Origin: JBAZLV01 sp964586075
Lineage (GTDB): Bacteria; Nitrospirota; UBA9217
NCBI GenBank assembly: GCA_964586075.1
Contig: CAZPGZ010000042.1
Location: forward strand, 1 to 20,421
Direction: 5' to 3'
Length of the DNA: 20,421 bases
Shown one piece after another: positions 10,201-17,952 of this stretch (position 1 is the stretch's first letter; every line of letters begins with the position of its first letter). The notes beneath the pieces were generated by a model that was not told the origin of the DNA, made no database searches, and worked only from the letters and a program-made list of their open reading frames with translations. Made by a program: the position numbers and the translations under genes.

Positions 10201-12439
10201 GCAAACGCTGGACTTCGTCCGCAAAAACAGGCCGTGGATTGACGGCGTAAGTCCCTCGCAGTCCTTTACCGTCATCGTCCCGAACACATATCTGTATGAG
10301 AATCCCGGCCAGTTCGGCGTGGAAGACAAACCCCATTATCTCTACTGGAGCACCAGGGATGGCAAAAACACCTATCCCGTACGGTTTGAACGATATGAAC
10401 GGTTCTGCTCAACCTGCATCGAACTGGGGCTCGTCGGCGTGGGAATTGTAAAAGAAAAAGTGGATAAATGGAAACTTCTGGGATCATATTACCGGTTCAA
10501 GCACGATTATGAGCGCGCTGCCGAGTGCTATCAGAAAGACCTTCTGAAGCATGGTTATTCAGCTGATTCCTTGACCGCTCTTCTGGAATGCTACAGAAAA
10601 GGTGAAAAATTCAACCCGTCCGAACCGATGCAGGGCATGGAACGATTGATCTCGTTTTATAACGCGAGTATCAAGGACCTGACAGGCAAAATTGAAGAAC
10701 CGGACACAGCGCGCTCGTTGCAACACAGAGACAAATCTTCATCCGTAAATGCTAGCGAAATCAGCCCGGATGTTTCAACGCAACTTGCCCACGCATCGGC
10801 ACTCAGCAGGGCCCAGGCAGGAGACGAAGCAGGGGCAATCAAGGATCTAGAATGCGCCGTTGCATCCTGTCCCGGATATGCCGTCGCCCGCAACGACCTT
10901 GGCGTGCTTCTGCAGAGAAAGGGCGATTTTGCCGCCGCCCAAACTCAGTTTGAAGAAGCGGTCCGATTACAGCCTGAGAATGTGACATTCCAAAAAAATC
11001 TCGCGGACCTTTATGTGGTTCTCAAAGACTTTGAAAATGCTGCGCGCCTTTACGACCGCGTTATAAGCCAATCTCCGGACGACAGGGAAGCGTTAACCGG
11101 TTTGGCAAGACTCTGTCTTGAAATCGAGCAGGTTGACTCCGCGCGGCGCTTTCTGGAGCGAATCCTGGAGATTGATCCGGACAATCAGGACGCCCGGCAA
11201 TGCCTTGACGCTCTGGCGGCTCGTGAAAAAACGGATGCTGCTTTAGCAGGAAATGCCGGCTTCCGTGAGGGAAAAGCACCGGATACGAAGTCATCAACAG
11301 TTGTTCCAGCAGCCACCCGGGAAGGTAATGCCATGGCAGCTCCGGCCATAACCGGCGTCGGCATAAAACAAACACCCTCTCCAGGACGGAACGGCATTAT
11401 CTGCCTCAACCCTTTCTTCGAGTTCGAAATTGATATCACCGGACGTGTGGTTGTGTGCTGTACGGGATGGTTCCGGCACAGCCTGGGAAACATGAAAAAA
11501 CAGACCATTGCCGAAGTCTGGAACAGCCAGGTGGCGCGATACGTCCGGAGGAAAATGTACAAGGGCGAGTGGGAGGATATCTGCAATCCGCATTGCCCGA
11601 CGATCGTACATTATCGAAAATACGGCACCGTTATCCCTTACAGCGAGTTGCAAAAAAACAAGAACCTGACGCCAAAACACGTTGAAGAAATTCTTGCCGG
11701 CAAGGATTGTCTGGAATCAACGCCGACCTATTTCAAGCTGAGCGACTCAAAGGTATGCAACCTGTCCTGCAAAATGTGCGGCGTCGTGCGGAGCAAGGAT
11801 TACACGGACGACAAGGCAATGATTCAGAAAAGAACGAAAGACCTCATGCAGTATCTGGACCGTGCGAAAACAGTTTTAATGTGCGGCAACGGAGACCCCT
11901 TCGCTCGACCTGACACTCGGGAAATTTTAATGCATTATAAAAGCAACAACCCGGATTTAAAATTCTGTCTCATTACCAACGGGCTGCTGCTTCCCCGGTA
12001 CTGGGATAAAGTAAAACACCAGAACTTTGAATCCATAGACATATCCGTCGATGGCGCCAGCAAGGATGTGTATGAAAAGATCAGGACCGGCGGCAAGTGG
12101 GAGGACATCCTGAAAGTTTTGGACCTCGTCAGGGATAACCGGAGCAAATTCGGCAATGTTCTGCTCAGCATGGTCGTGATGAGAAGCAATTTCAGAGAAA
12201 TCCCCGCGTTCATCGATATGGCTGAATCCTTCGGGTTCCTGCCCATGTTCAGCAGGATACAGGGCCAGTTCGACGACGAGAACATCTTTGAAATGCGGGA
12301 TCAGACGGCATTGAATGAACTACGGACTATTGTGACCGCTGAACGGAAAAAAAAGCGAAGCGTGGACGTAATTTGGCAGGACATTATCGAGTTTGCCGAT
12401 GAAGAAGCAAAGGAGGAAGCATGTCTGGTGAATCACTGA
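4247..12439 (+). CDS. Giant modular protein: carbamoyltransferase, GT-B, methyltransferase, TPR, two radical SAM domains
   Basis: A single intact 2730-residue frame with ribosome site GAGGGAGG before the ATG. Domains in order: (1) about 1-545, NodU/CmcH/TobZ-type O-carbamoyltransferase, with HHVCHAASA (H112, H113, H116), SGGVALN, GPRALGHR (391-398) and NTSLN (503-507); (2) about 590-1005, GT-B-like region resembling capsule synthesis (KpsC/KpsS-type) transferases, with STHPHEK (H849) and NVSSKTALWSLLL (from 894); (3) about 1010-1280, class I SAM methyltransferase, with TGERFVPE and VLDIASGEGYGS (from 1049); (4) a short coiled coil; (5) TPRs, 1323-1598; (6) about 1604-2070, B12-binding plus radical SAM, with CVNQCHYC (C1832, C1836, C1839); (7) TPRs, 2179-2332; (8) about 2385-2730, twitch/SPASM-like cysteines (C2386, C2404, C2405, C2446, C2450), then radical SAM CNLSCKMC (C2504, C2508, C2511). 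Low-complexity linkers join the modules. No signal peptide or membrane segment is seen, so it is likely cytoplasmic. It overlaps the next gene by 19 bases. Domain calls are firm; the glycan substrate is inferred. Confidence 0.93.
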   Translation: MKAVLGLKLDPWHDTGAAVVLDDGSLLRVIAISQERLDRIKHSRAFPAEAITYCLETAGCTLKDLSLVVSDFIVSPTVDDRATWVEQPAPDEKQEFFREINNLGIPVVFAEHHVCHAASAYYATDWGDAAALVIDGLGSHYETQSIFNCSGNGITKVATSRKPGIGLMYNAVTELLLGFEHLQEGKTMGLAGHAKDGGKWAEYFRGKTDAYNPCQIIYDQFVEEEPALKLTAPAHLPKRKPADDPVSGPFPQYAYAAQSSLESSVLHMVRAAARMLPAKRLCYSGGVALNIPANRMILDSGLYDDLFIQPAASDSGIPLGAALLGYYSILGGTKRWSMEHAFLGRNYDLKQTGAVSTAWRGPSGEYSTQNVARLLANDYLVAWVQGPSEYGPRALGHRSILCLPRDPQMKAYLNREVKHREMFRPFAPIVPVEEQGNFFDLSVQSPFMLLNATVHPDKAALIPAIVHADGTARVQSIRRSEQPELHALLQEIGTATGVPILLNTSLNLAGEPIVETPAEAVDLFKRSRLDALVLGQHLLTKKPLQELFSAKNPGLAAMHASASITATTPDMETSRENKGPQAQPQKDSSGFNILFYVDPLLDDQKEAFIRGCHFLSTTVMNALKNNPQAQWNALILGTAPVREMFGEAYRECFREIDENLFLDYYKGAGRYEILAKSFRGEHKKEALAHFAGQLKTIIDDFKPDVIFSSVPVPFLKVLFPSALTMYAEAGLMTTFPIFYSLLFDPAGLLSSSFIEQFAPSILGSPISDAQRTALQHLRQELREALSLDNPFQEELAELKKKYRKLVLLSLPFIIDLHNDPGIESHTVEELLFSILEKIDKDTGVLISTHPHEKMMSAELVDKVQEAFPNATYLAKKHHYFTSIHIIPSVDAVINVSSKTALWSLLLDKKLLSIGKTFSAVSDWESIEDFNADRNERSIDKDPLLLYLLTHYYVPEKYYTDGAWMTAFIQKSISRNVSGKIGPDFYDAIDGDMAILEDLIRRTEGYIEDKKKTALEFTGERFVPELSGQIAYEHFHRYAFASEFAKNKRVLDIASGEGYGSALLAAVARKVVGVDISDQAVNHAREKYKGFGNLSFIQGECKKVPCPDGSFDVVVSFETLEHTRDQAEFLSEIKRVLVKDGILVISTPNKKIYSDDRNYDNPYHVLELDKDDFNALLNSHFTRTSLWGQRVAFSSHLWPMDSLDTLPFRHYRRTTDERYSAGNEPPFDPEYYIAVCSDSTAVPDNYISLYTSEKNELFAEYANRETWARALEKELLVKNNVINDLQQQINQLQKTGDKNQPGEEKTVSEDTKTGAIAVNDDSESDYIFAQTLIQDGRIDEALAALNRIVQNHPDHANAHAALGALHARRQDKVRALMHYERAVTLAPQNTGVLKGLADLYYVDMGRTEDAQILYCRCIAQQPDDHEILQILANICVSQKQFNAARAVFATMQRLAPENTDAKNAIAAIDRHQASVATTSSPEFLHKESAILAQAGLYREAIALLERLIGMHPEFVLAYNDLGVLYGNSGDFPKAQQHYQEALKLEPGNIMIQKNLADLLLVGFGNAEKAVKLYSAILQHVPDDQEALLALRQARAEREDSEQAITGDFSVTLVQCPAWGRETPPVAISLLAGNLRSKGYRVHLFDLNNELYHQVAPKHKMYWDQEQYSFWSSPVEVKNLIKQYQSVIESMVDRIVEKKSKLIGFSVVFTALHFTLEIAERVKKRLPDSIIVLGGPSTAEYADGLKHLDNPFVDALVLREGDITLPELCKNLKETGRLLRIPGLVFKENGSIINGGLRDPAPSLDDIPYADYSDFDLSTYTHPYRLDMFSSRSCVNQCHYCDERKYLQRYRFRSGKNLFEEVRYNLQKFPGITYINFCDSVVNGSLKELSEFARLLVENSVHITWSGQSVVRKDMTPDLLKLLAKSGCTYLSYGVETGSDAVLKSMNKKLASREAAENNLRDTHNAGIKAYANFMFGYPTETEEDFQQTLDFVRKNRPWIDGVSPSQSFTVIVPNTYLYENPGQFGVEDKPHYLYWSTRDGKNTYPVRFERYERFCSTCIELGLVGVGIVKEKVDKWKLLGSYYRFKHDYERAAECYQKDLLKHGYSADSLTALLECYRKGEKFNPSEPMQGMERLISFYNASIKDLTGKIEEPDTARSLQHRDKSSSVNASEISPDVSTQLAHASALSRAQAGDEAGAIKDLECAVASCPGYAVARNDLGVLLQRKGDFAAAQTQFEEAVRLQPENVTFQKNLADLYVVLKDFENAARLYDRVISQSPDDREALTGLARLCLEIEQVDSARRFLERILEIDPDNQDARQCLDALAAREKTDAALAGNAGFREGKAPDTKSSTVVPAATREGNAMAAPAITGVGIKQTPSPGRNGIICLNPFFEFEIDITGRVVVCCTGWFRHSLGNMKKQTIAEVWNSQVARYVRRKMYKGEWEDICNPHCPTIVHYRKYGTVIPYSELQKNKNLTPKHVEEILAGKDCLESTPTYFKLSDSKVCNLSCKMCGVVRSKDYTDDKAMIQKRTKDLMQYLDRAKTVLMCGNGDPFARPDTREILMHYKSNNPDLKFCLITNGLLLPRYWDKVKHQNFESIDISVDGASKDVYEKIRTGGKWEDILKVLDLVRDNRSKFGNVLLSMVVMRSNFREIPAFIDMAESFGFLPMFSRIQGQFDDENIFEMRDQTALNELRTIVTAERKKKRSVDVIWQDIIEFADEEAKEEACLVNH
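8309..8647 (+). repeat. Intragenic TPR module, copy 1 (residues 1355-1467)
   Basis: This is a roughly 113-residue block of consecutive TPRs with the signature LADLYYV, an acidic/Ala helix, LYCRCI, PDDHEIL, then a third repeat ending near PENTDAKNA. It aligns end to end with the block at 10886-11215 and over most of its length with the one at 8792-9013. I compared the protein sequences by eye. Confidence 0.7.
8792..9013 (+). repeat. Intragenic TPR module, copy 2 (residues 1516-1589)
   Basis: This shorter copy begins AYNDLGVLYGNSGDF and continues QKNLADL, LYSAIL, PDDQEAL. By eye roughly 35 of about 75 residues are identical to the start of the copy at 10886. The final TPR of the longer copies is missing, and the B12-binding domain starts directly after it. 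Confidence 0.75.
10886..11215 (+). repeat. Intragenic TPR module, copy 3 (residues 2214-2323)
   Basis: The copy begins ARNDLGVLLQRKGDF, continues QKNLADLYVV, LYDRVI, PDDREAL and ends with a third TPR near DPDNQDARQCL. It lies between the two radical SAM modules, whereas the other two copies precede the first one. This suggests that block duplication accompanied domain shuffling. Confidence 0.75.
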
Positions 12440-15400
12440 AAACTGCATGGTCGCTGCTGGAATCAAACCAATTGCGGCAGGCGCGGCAGCTACTGGTATC
12501 TCTGATCGGCGACGATCCGACGAATACCGAGGCAATGCACGCGCTGGCGACCGCAGACATCAAGGAAGGCAAATACCTCTCTGCGCTGGAGCTTCTGGAG
12601 GAGGTCCTCCGAATCGATCCGAAGAACGGCAATGCGCTGCAGGACAGGGATTTCATCCGCACGAAAATCAGCCAGGACACTGTCCGAACGGCAAATTCAG
12701 AAACCGGCACCGCAAACGCGCCTGCGGCTGCCACGAAGGAGATCACAACGCATCCTGCGCCGGACTCCGGCAAGAGCGTCAAAATATCCATTATCATACC
12801 TGTTTTCAACCAGGTCGCCTATACAAAACAATGCATCGAAACGGTCCTGGCAACCTGCGAACACCACAATTATGAGATACTCGTGGTCGACGATTGCTCC
12901 ACCGACGGGACCCAGGAATATCTTGAAAGCGTGAAGCCGTTCGTGCGGTCTTTCCGGAATGAAAAAAACCAGGGTTTTATTTTAAACTGTAATTTTGCCG
13001 CCTCGCAAGCCAGAGGCGAGTATATCGTCTTATTGAATAACGACACGATTCCGCAGCCGAATTGGCTAGATGGCTTGCTGGAACCATTCGGAATGTATGA
13101 TAACGTTGCGGCAACCGGCGCACTGATGATTTTCCCGAATAATACCGTCCTTGAAGCATCAAGCATCATTTTTTCAGACGGTTCAGGATGGAACTACGGC
13201 CGCGGCTGCGATCCGGAGTCACCGCGATATAATTTTATCCGCGAGGCAGACTATATTCCCGGCGGCGGCATGATGATCAAAAAGGCGATCTGGGATGAAC
13301 TCGGCGGACTGGATACGTACTATTGCCCTGCCTATTATGATGATATCGATTTCTGTTTCAGAGCACGCCAGGCCGGCTATAAAATCCTGTACACCCCATT
13401 CTCCAGGATCATCCATTTCGAAGGCATGAGCGGCGGTACCGATCTGACAAAAGGCATGAAACGGTACCAGGTCGTCAACCAGGAAAAATTCCGGGAACGG
13501 TGGAAAGACGAACTACAGAAAAATCATTACGAAAACAAATATGAAAATGTATTTAGAGCTTCACGGCGGGAAAAAGGGAAACGGATACTATTGATCGATC
13601 ATCTGCTTCCCCTTCCGAATTTCAACTCAGGCTGCTTTAGAATGAACCATATCGTTAAACAGCTCGTTAAGCTGGAGCATAAAATCACGTTTGTTCACCT
13701 GTCAAATACCGACCCGGAGAACTACAAGGATGTGCTCAGAAAAATGGGCGTAGAAACAGTAGGCCTGAATTATGAATCATGGGAACATAGCGGGAGCCAG
13801 AAAAAAACAGCAATTTTAGATCAAATATTGAAATCCCTGGAAGCACAGTACAACAACTATGATGTCGTTTACCTGGCTTTTTACTGGGTGGCTGCACTAT
13901 TCATAAAAGAGCTCAGAAAAAGACTGCCTGCCGCGATCATTTTTGTCGATTCGATCGATATCCATTTCCTGCGCAAGGAACGGGAGGCCGAACTGCACAA
14001 AGACCAGAAGCATGCTGCGGCGGCCAGGCAAACTAAGTGTGATGAACTCGCCACCTATGCAAAGGCGGATGCCGTCATAACCGTCACTGAAGACGACAAA
14101 AAGATTCTTCAGAAAGAGCTGCCGTACAAGCCGTCATTCGTCTTGCCGAACGTGCATGATATCGTTCCGACAGAGGCGGGATTCAAGGAGCGAAAAGACC
14201 TGCTGTTTGTCGGCGGTTTCAACCATACGCCCAATGTTGACGCCATGCTTTATTTCTGCCGCGAGATATTTCCTTCGGTAAGAAAAGCGATACCGGGAAT
14301 AAAGTTATGGATTGTAGGAAGCAATCCCACGGACGAGGTAAAAGCGCTGGCTGGCGATTCAATCGTTGTAACGGGCTGGGTCAAGGAAACAAAACCGTAT
14401 CTTGATCAATCCAGAATATCCGTTGTTCCGCTGCGGTACGGAGCGGGCATGAAGGGAAAGGTCGGTGAGGCCTTGTCGCACGGCCTGCCGGTGATTACGA
14501 CGACGGTCGGTAGCGAAGGAATGGGAATAGTCAGCGGCGAGCATGCAATTGTGGTCGAATCACCCGAGGAATGGGTGCAGCAAATCACGCGGCTCTATAA
14601 TGATGAAGCATTGTGGAACCATTTGTCCAAAAACGGGCAGGACTTGATATCAAGTCTATACGGAAGTGACAAAATTCGGGAGCGCGCTCGCACCCTCCTG
14701 AGCTACAACTCACGCGAGGACGTGGCCGCCCTGTCCCCTTGTCCATCTAAGAACTCATTTTCCTACGCGAACGGAATCACTTCGATCGTTATTCTGACCT
14801 ATAATCAGCTCGAATATACAAAAAAATGTATACAAAGTATCCAGGCGCACACGACGGAGCCGCATGAAATCATTTTTGTCGACAACGCTTCCACGGACGG
14901 AACCGTCAAATGGCTCAGAAAACTGGTCGCTGACAATACGAACTACAGGCTGATAGAAAACAGCGTAAATTTAGGTTTCTCAAAAGGCTGCAACCAAGGT
15001 ATAGAGACATCATGCGGTGAATACATTCTGCTGCTGAACAATGATGTCGTGGTCACCCCTGCATGGTTGTCAGGGATGCTTGAATGCCTGCACAGTTCCC
15101 CGAATGCGGGCATCGTCGGACCCATGACAAATAATATCAGCGGACCGCAAAAGGTGCCTGCTGTCGGTTATTCGGCCCTCGAAGAGCTGGATTCCTATGC
15201 ACACGCTTTCCGGGAACGAAACCGGCACCGCAGAATACCCTATCGGAGAATCGTGGGCTACTGCATGCTCTTTAAGCACGACCTTGCCGACGGCGTAGGG
15301 TTGCTTGACGAAAGTTTCGGATCGGGCAATTTCGAAGACGATGATTATTGCCTGCGTGCGGAGCTTCTGGGATATCAGAATTTCATCGCCGGAGATGTAT

Positions 15401-17538
15401 TCATTCACCACTACGGCAGTGTAAGCTTTGCGGGAAACAAAATCGATTATCGCTCCACTTTGACGAAAAACCGCCGCATTTTTACGAATAAATGGAGCGG
15501 CGTCGACGCCGGAAGTCCGCTCGGCAAAAACCTAACGGGTTTGAACGCCCGCGACAAGGCAATGGAACTAAACCATTCCGGTCATCTGGAGAAAGCAATC
15601 GAAGCGCTTCTTAAGGGGATTCATCAGGCTCCGGAAGTCAGAAGTACGTATTATAAGATGGCTGAATTGCTTCTTGATGCCAAACAGTATACCGAAGCGC
15701 TCAAGGTGGTCACGGAACTGCTGCCTGATGACGACGATGTTCCAAGGCTCGTGCTGGCAGGATACTGCGAAGAAGGCCTCGGGCATAATGAAGAAGCCGG
15801 AAAGTATGCAGCGCGGGTATTGAACATCAAGGCGACATCGGCTCCCGCTCAGAACCTGCAGGGAATACTGGCATATAAAAGAGAAGACCTCTCAGCGGCC
15901 CGGGATTTTTTCAACATGGCCGCTGCTTCTGATCCTTCATACGGGGAGCCGCAGACAAATCTCGGAGTAATAGCGTGGGCCTTGGGAGAACGACAAAATG
16001 CGCTGGACCTTTTGGAACGGGGTTTCGTTTTGGCGCCTACATCCCCGGACAATGCATCCGCATACCATGCAGCAGTCACCGCACAGGAAGAATTCACCAG
16101 AGCGGAACGGGTATTCCGGGAAGCAAAAGCGCTCTATCCGATGCACCGGGGAATCACCTTTCTTCTTATCGACCTCCTGCTGACGCAGGTGGACTATGAC
16201 CGTGCCATGCAGGAAATCGAACAGGCAATGATGCTTTTCGGCATCGAGGATGGCATTCTCTCCGCGGCGCTTGATGTTCGTGAAAAAATCGGCCCGCAAA
16301 AAATTGTCGAAAAAACCGGAAATAGGTGTTCTCTTTCCCTCTGCATGATTGTCAAAAACGAGGCGCAACACCTTGCGAAGTGTCTTATGAGCGTAAAGTC
16401 CCTTGTCGACGAAATGATCGTAGTTGACACCGGTTCAACGGACAGGACCCCGGATATCGCGCGGGCATTCGGCGCAAAAGTTTTTGATGTAGCCTGGAAT
16501 GGAGATTTTTCCCAAGCCCGCAATTGTTCGCTTGAGCATGCCTCCGGTGACTGGATCCTTCTACTGGATGCTGACGAAGTGATCTCCCAAAAGGACCACG
16601 CAGAGATAACGCGCCTGATCGGCAGACGAAACAACAGAAAAGCCGCGTATTCGCTGATTACCAGAAACTACATTACATCGACCGATACCACCGGATGGAC
16701 CGCAAATGACGGAGGATATCCTCTTGAGGAAGCCGGCACCGGCTGGGCCGGCAGCATCAAAGTACGTTTATTTCCCCGCGACAGCCGTATTCGCTTCGTC
16801 AATCCCGTGCATGAACTGGTGGAACCTTCTGTAAAGAGCATCGGCATGTCGATACAGGAGTGCAGGATTCCAATTCACCACTATGGAAAGCTGGACCAGC
16901 AGAAAAATATACACAAGGGGGAGGAATATTATCAACTCGGCAAAAAGAAGCTTCTGGAGCTGGGTGAAAACCCCGATATACTCCGCGAACTGGCCCTTCA
17001 GGCGGGAGAATTGAACAAATTCGACGAGGCTCTCGATCTCTGGAACCGGGTAGTGGCGGTCCAACCCGATATGGCCCTGGCGTACGTCAATATGGGATCG
17101 CTCTATCTGAAACAAGGGGAATATCAGGAAGCACTGAGGGCGACTAAAAAAGCCTTCCAACTCGCCCCCCGCATGAAGGAATCTGCATGCAGCTACGCCC
17201 TCTGCGAATTATACAGCGGAAACGCTCCTCGGACGATGACGGTCCTTGAAGAACTGGTCCGCCGCGAGCCCACGTATCCTTCCGCACAGATACTCCTGTG
17301 GATGGCATACTGCTGTGACGGCAGAACCAAGCAGAGCGATACCCTGTTTAAGAAACTCTACTATTTCAAAAACTCGGTTGCGGCCGATTCATGCCTGCAA
17401 ACGGCAAAAAAACTGCTTTCCGCAGAGCAAAAAGAATATGCCGCGCTGCTCATGGACGCGGCAATAGGGAATAATATTCTGAATGATGAACTGCTCCGCC
17501 TCAGGAAGGAGTGCTGTCACGAGACGGTGCAACGCTGA
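12421..17538 (+). CDS. Giant modular glycosyltransferase: three GT2, one GT4-like, three TPR blocks
   Basis: A 1705-residue protein. Domains in order: (1) TPR, about 1-80; (2) GT2, about 120-340, with VVDDCSTDG (D157, D158), LLNNDT (D208) and YYDDIDFC (307-310); (3) GT-B fold, GT4-like, about 386-760, with LFVGGFNHTPNVDA and EALSHGLPVITTTVGSEG (from E683); (4) GT2, about 787-1003, with VDNASTDG (D821), LLNNDV (D875), FEDDDYC (972-975) and HHYG; (5) TPR, about 1042-1280; (6) GT2 of the SLCMIVKNE type, about 1306-1495, with VVDTGSTDRT (D1336), DFSQARN and LLLDADE (D1383, D1385); (7) TPR, about 1501-1690. All four active sites look intact, so up to four sugar transfers are possible. No membrane segment is seen, so it is likely cytoplasmic. 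The start is fixed by AAGGAGG at about 12411, inside the end of the preceding gene, which implies coupled translation. The glycan acceptor is inferred from context (flagellin or a surface polysaccharide). Confidence 0.93.
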   Translation: MSGESLKTAWSLLESNQLRQARQLLVSLIGDDPTNTEAMHALATADIKEGKYLSALELLEEVLRIDPKNGNALQDRDFIRTKISQDTVRTANSETGTANAPAAATKEITTHPAPDSGKSVKISIIIPVFNQVAYTKQCIETVLATCEHHNYEILVVDDCSTDGTQEYLESVKPFVRSFRNEKNQGFILNCNFAASQARGEYIVLLNNDTIPQPNWLDGLLEPFGMYDNVAATGALMIFPNNTVLEASSIIFSDGSGWNYGRGCDPESPRYNFIREADYIPGGGMMIKKAIWDELGGLDTYYCPAYYDDIDFCFRARQAGYKILYTPFSRIIHFEGMSGGTDLTKGMKRYQVVNQEKFRERWKDELQKNHYENKYENVFRASRREKGKRILLIDHLLPLPNFNSGCFRMNHIVKQLVKLEHKITFVHLSNTDPENYKDVLRKMGVETVGLNYESWEHSGSQKKTAILDQILKSLEAQYNNYDVVYLAFYWVAALFIKELRKRLPAAIIFVDSIDIHFLRKEREAELHKDQKHAAAARQTKCDELATYAKADAVITVTEDDKKILQKELPYKPSFVLPNVHDIVPTEAGFKERKDLLFVGGFNHTPNVDAMLYFCREIFPSVRKAIPGIKLWIVGSNPTDEVKALAGDSIVVTGWVKETKPYLDQSRISVVPLRYGAGMKGKVGEALSHGLPVITTTVGSEGMGIVSGEHAIVVESPEEWVQQITRLYNDEALWNHLSKNGQDLISSLYGSDKIRERARTLLSYNSREDVAALSPCPSKNSFSYANGITSIVILTYNQLEYTKKCIQSIQAHTTEPHEIIFVDNASTDGTVKWLRKLVADNTNYRLIENSVNLGFSKGCNQGIETSCGEYILLLNNDVVVTPAWLSGMLECLHSSPNAGIVGPMTNNISGPQKVPAVGYSALEELDSYAHAFRERNRHRRIPYRRIVGYCMLFKHDLADGVGLLDESFGSGNFEDDDYCLRAELLGYQNFIAGDVFIHHYGSVSFAGNKIDYRSTLTKNRRIFTNKWSGVDAGSPLGKNLTGLNARDKAMELNHSGHLEKAIEALLKGIHQAPEVRSTYYKMAELLLDAKQYTEALKVVTELLPDDDDVPRLVLAGYCEEGLGHNEEAGKYAARVLNIKATSAPAQNLQGILAYKREDLSAARDFFNMAAASDPSYGEPQTNLGVIAWALGERQNALDLLERGFVLAPTSPDNASAYHAAVTAQEEFTRAERVFREAKALYPMHRGITFLLIDLLLTQVDYDRAMQEIEQAMMLFGIEDGILSAALDVREKIGPQKIVEKTGNRCSLSLCMIVKNEAQHLAKCLMSVKSLVDEMIVVDTGSTDRTPDIARAFGAKVFDVAWNGDFSQARNCSLEHASGDWILLLDADEVISQKDHAEITRLIGRRNNRKAAYSLITRNYITSTDTTGWTANDGGYPLEEAGTGWAGSIKVRLFPRDSRIRFVNPVHELVEPSVKSIGMSIQECRIPIHHYGKLDQQKNIHKGEEYYQLGKKKLLELGENPDILRELALQAGELNKFDEALDLWNRVVAVQPDMALAYVNMGSLYLKQGEYQEALRATKKAFQLAPRMKESACSYALCELYSGNAPRTMTVLEELVRREPTYPSAQILLWMAYCCDGRTKQSDTLFKKLYYFKNSVAADSCLQTAKKLLSAEQKEYAALLMDAAIGNNILNDELLRLRKECCHETVQR

Positions 17539-17574
17539 CGCGGACAACGTCAATGCGTTCTGAGAGGTTGCCGG

Positions 17575-17952
17575 TTATCGGGCCCCTTCTCTGAGTCCGG
17601 CAGCAATGTTCAAGTTGATATTGATGAGGATGGTAAGTTTGTCCGGAGACGGATACGACATTACTGAGAAAATCCTTTTGTCGATGAAAACGCTTAGACT
17701 CAGGAGGTCTTCGCGGATCTTTTTCGGGAGTTGGTTGTCTGCCCTCGCAAGTTCGCTCTGAAATATGCTCCAGATAAGCTGGTTGTACTTAAGCGCTTCG
17801 TCAAGATTCTTGCCGCGGTCCCTGGCACCCCAATTGTCCTGGCATTGTTTGAGTTTCATGGCAGCTGCAATAAGCACCGACGCTTCGATTTCACGCCCGC
17901 TCATGGTAGTTTTCTGCACAGTTCTGTATGCTTCTAGCTGGCTAGCGTACAC
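17575..17952 (-). CDS. flaF: Flagellar biosynthesis regulator FlaF
   Basis: FlaF is a small positive factor for flagellin translation or secretion, described in Caulobacter as counteracting FlbT. The 125-residue protein matches the family: an N-terminal SQLEAYRTVQ helix, a central LDEALKYNQLIWSIFQSEL (the conserved N-x-x-LW core), LPKKIREDLLSLSVFIDKR, and a terminal LTILININLNIAAGL helix, which corresponds to LIEINR.IM.GL in known FlaF. The start is a GTG at 17952, supported by AGGAGGT about seven bases upstream. It overlaps the flbT stop by 11 bases and is the last gene of the flagellin operon. It ends 36 bases from the oppositely oriented glycosyltransferase gene. Confidence 0.9.
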   Translation of the reverse strand: MYASQLEAYRTVQKTTMSGREIEASVLIAAAMKLKQCQDNWGARDRGKNLDEALKYNQLIWSIFQSELARADNQLPKKIREDLLSLSVFIDKRIFSVMSYPSPDKLTILININLNIAAGLREGAR

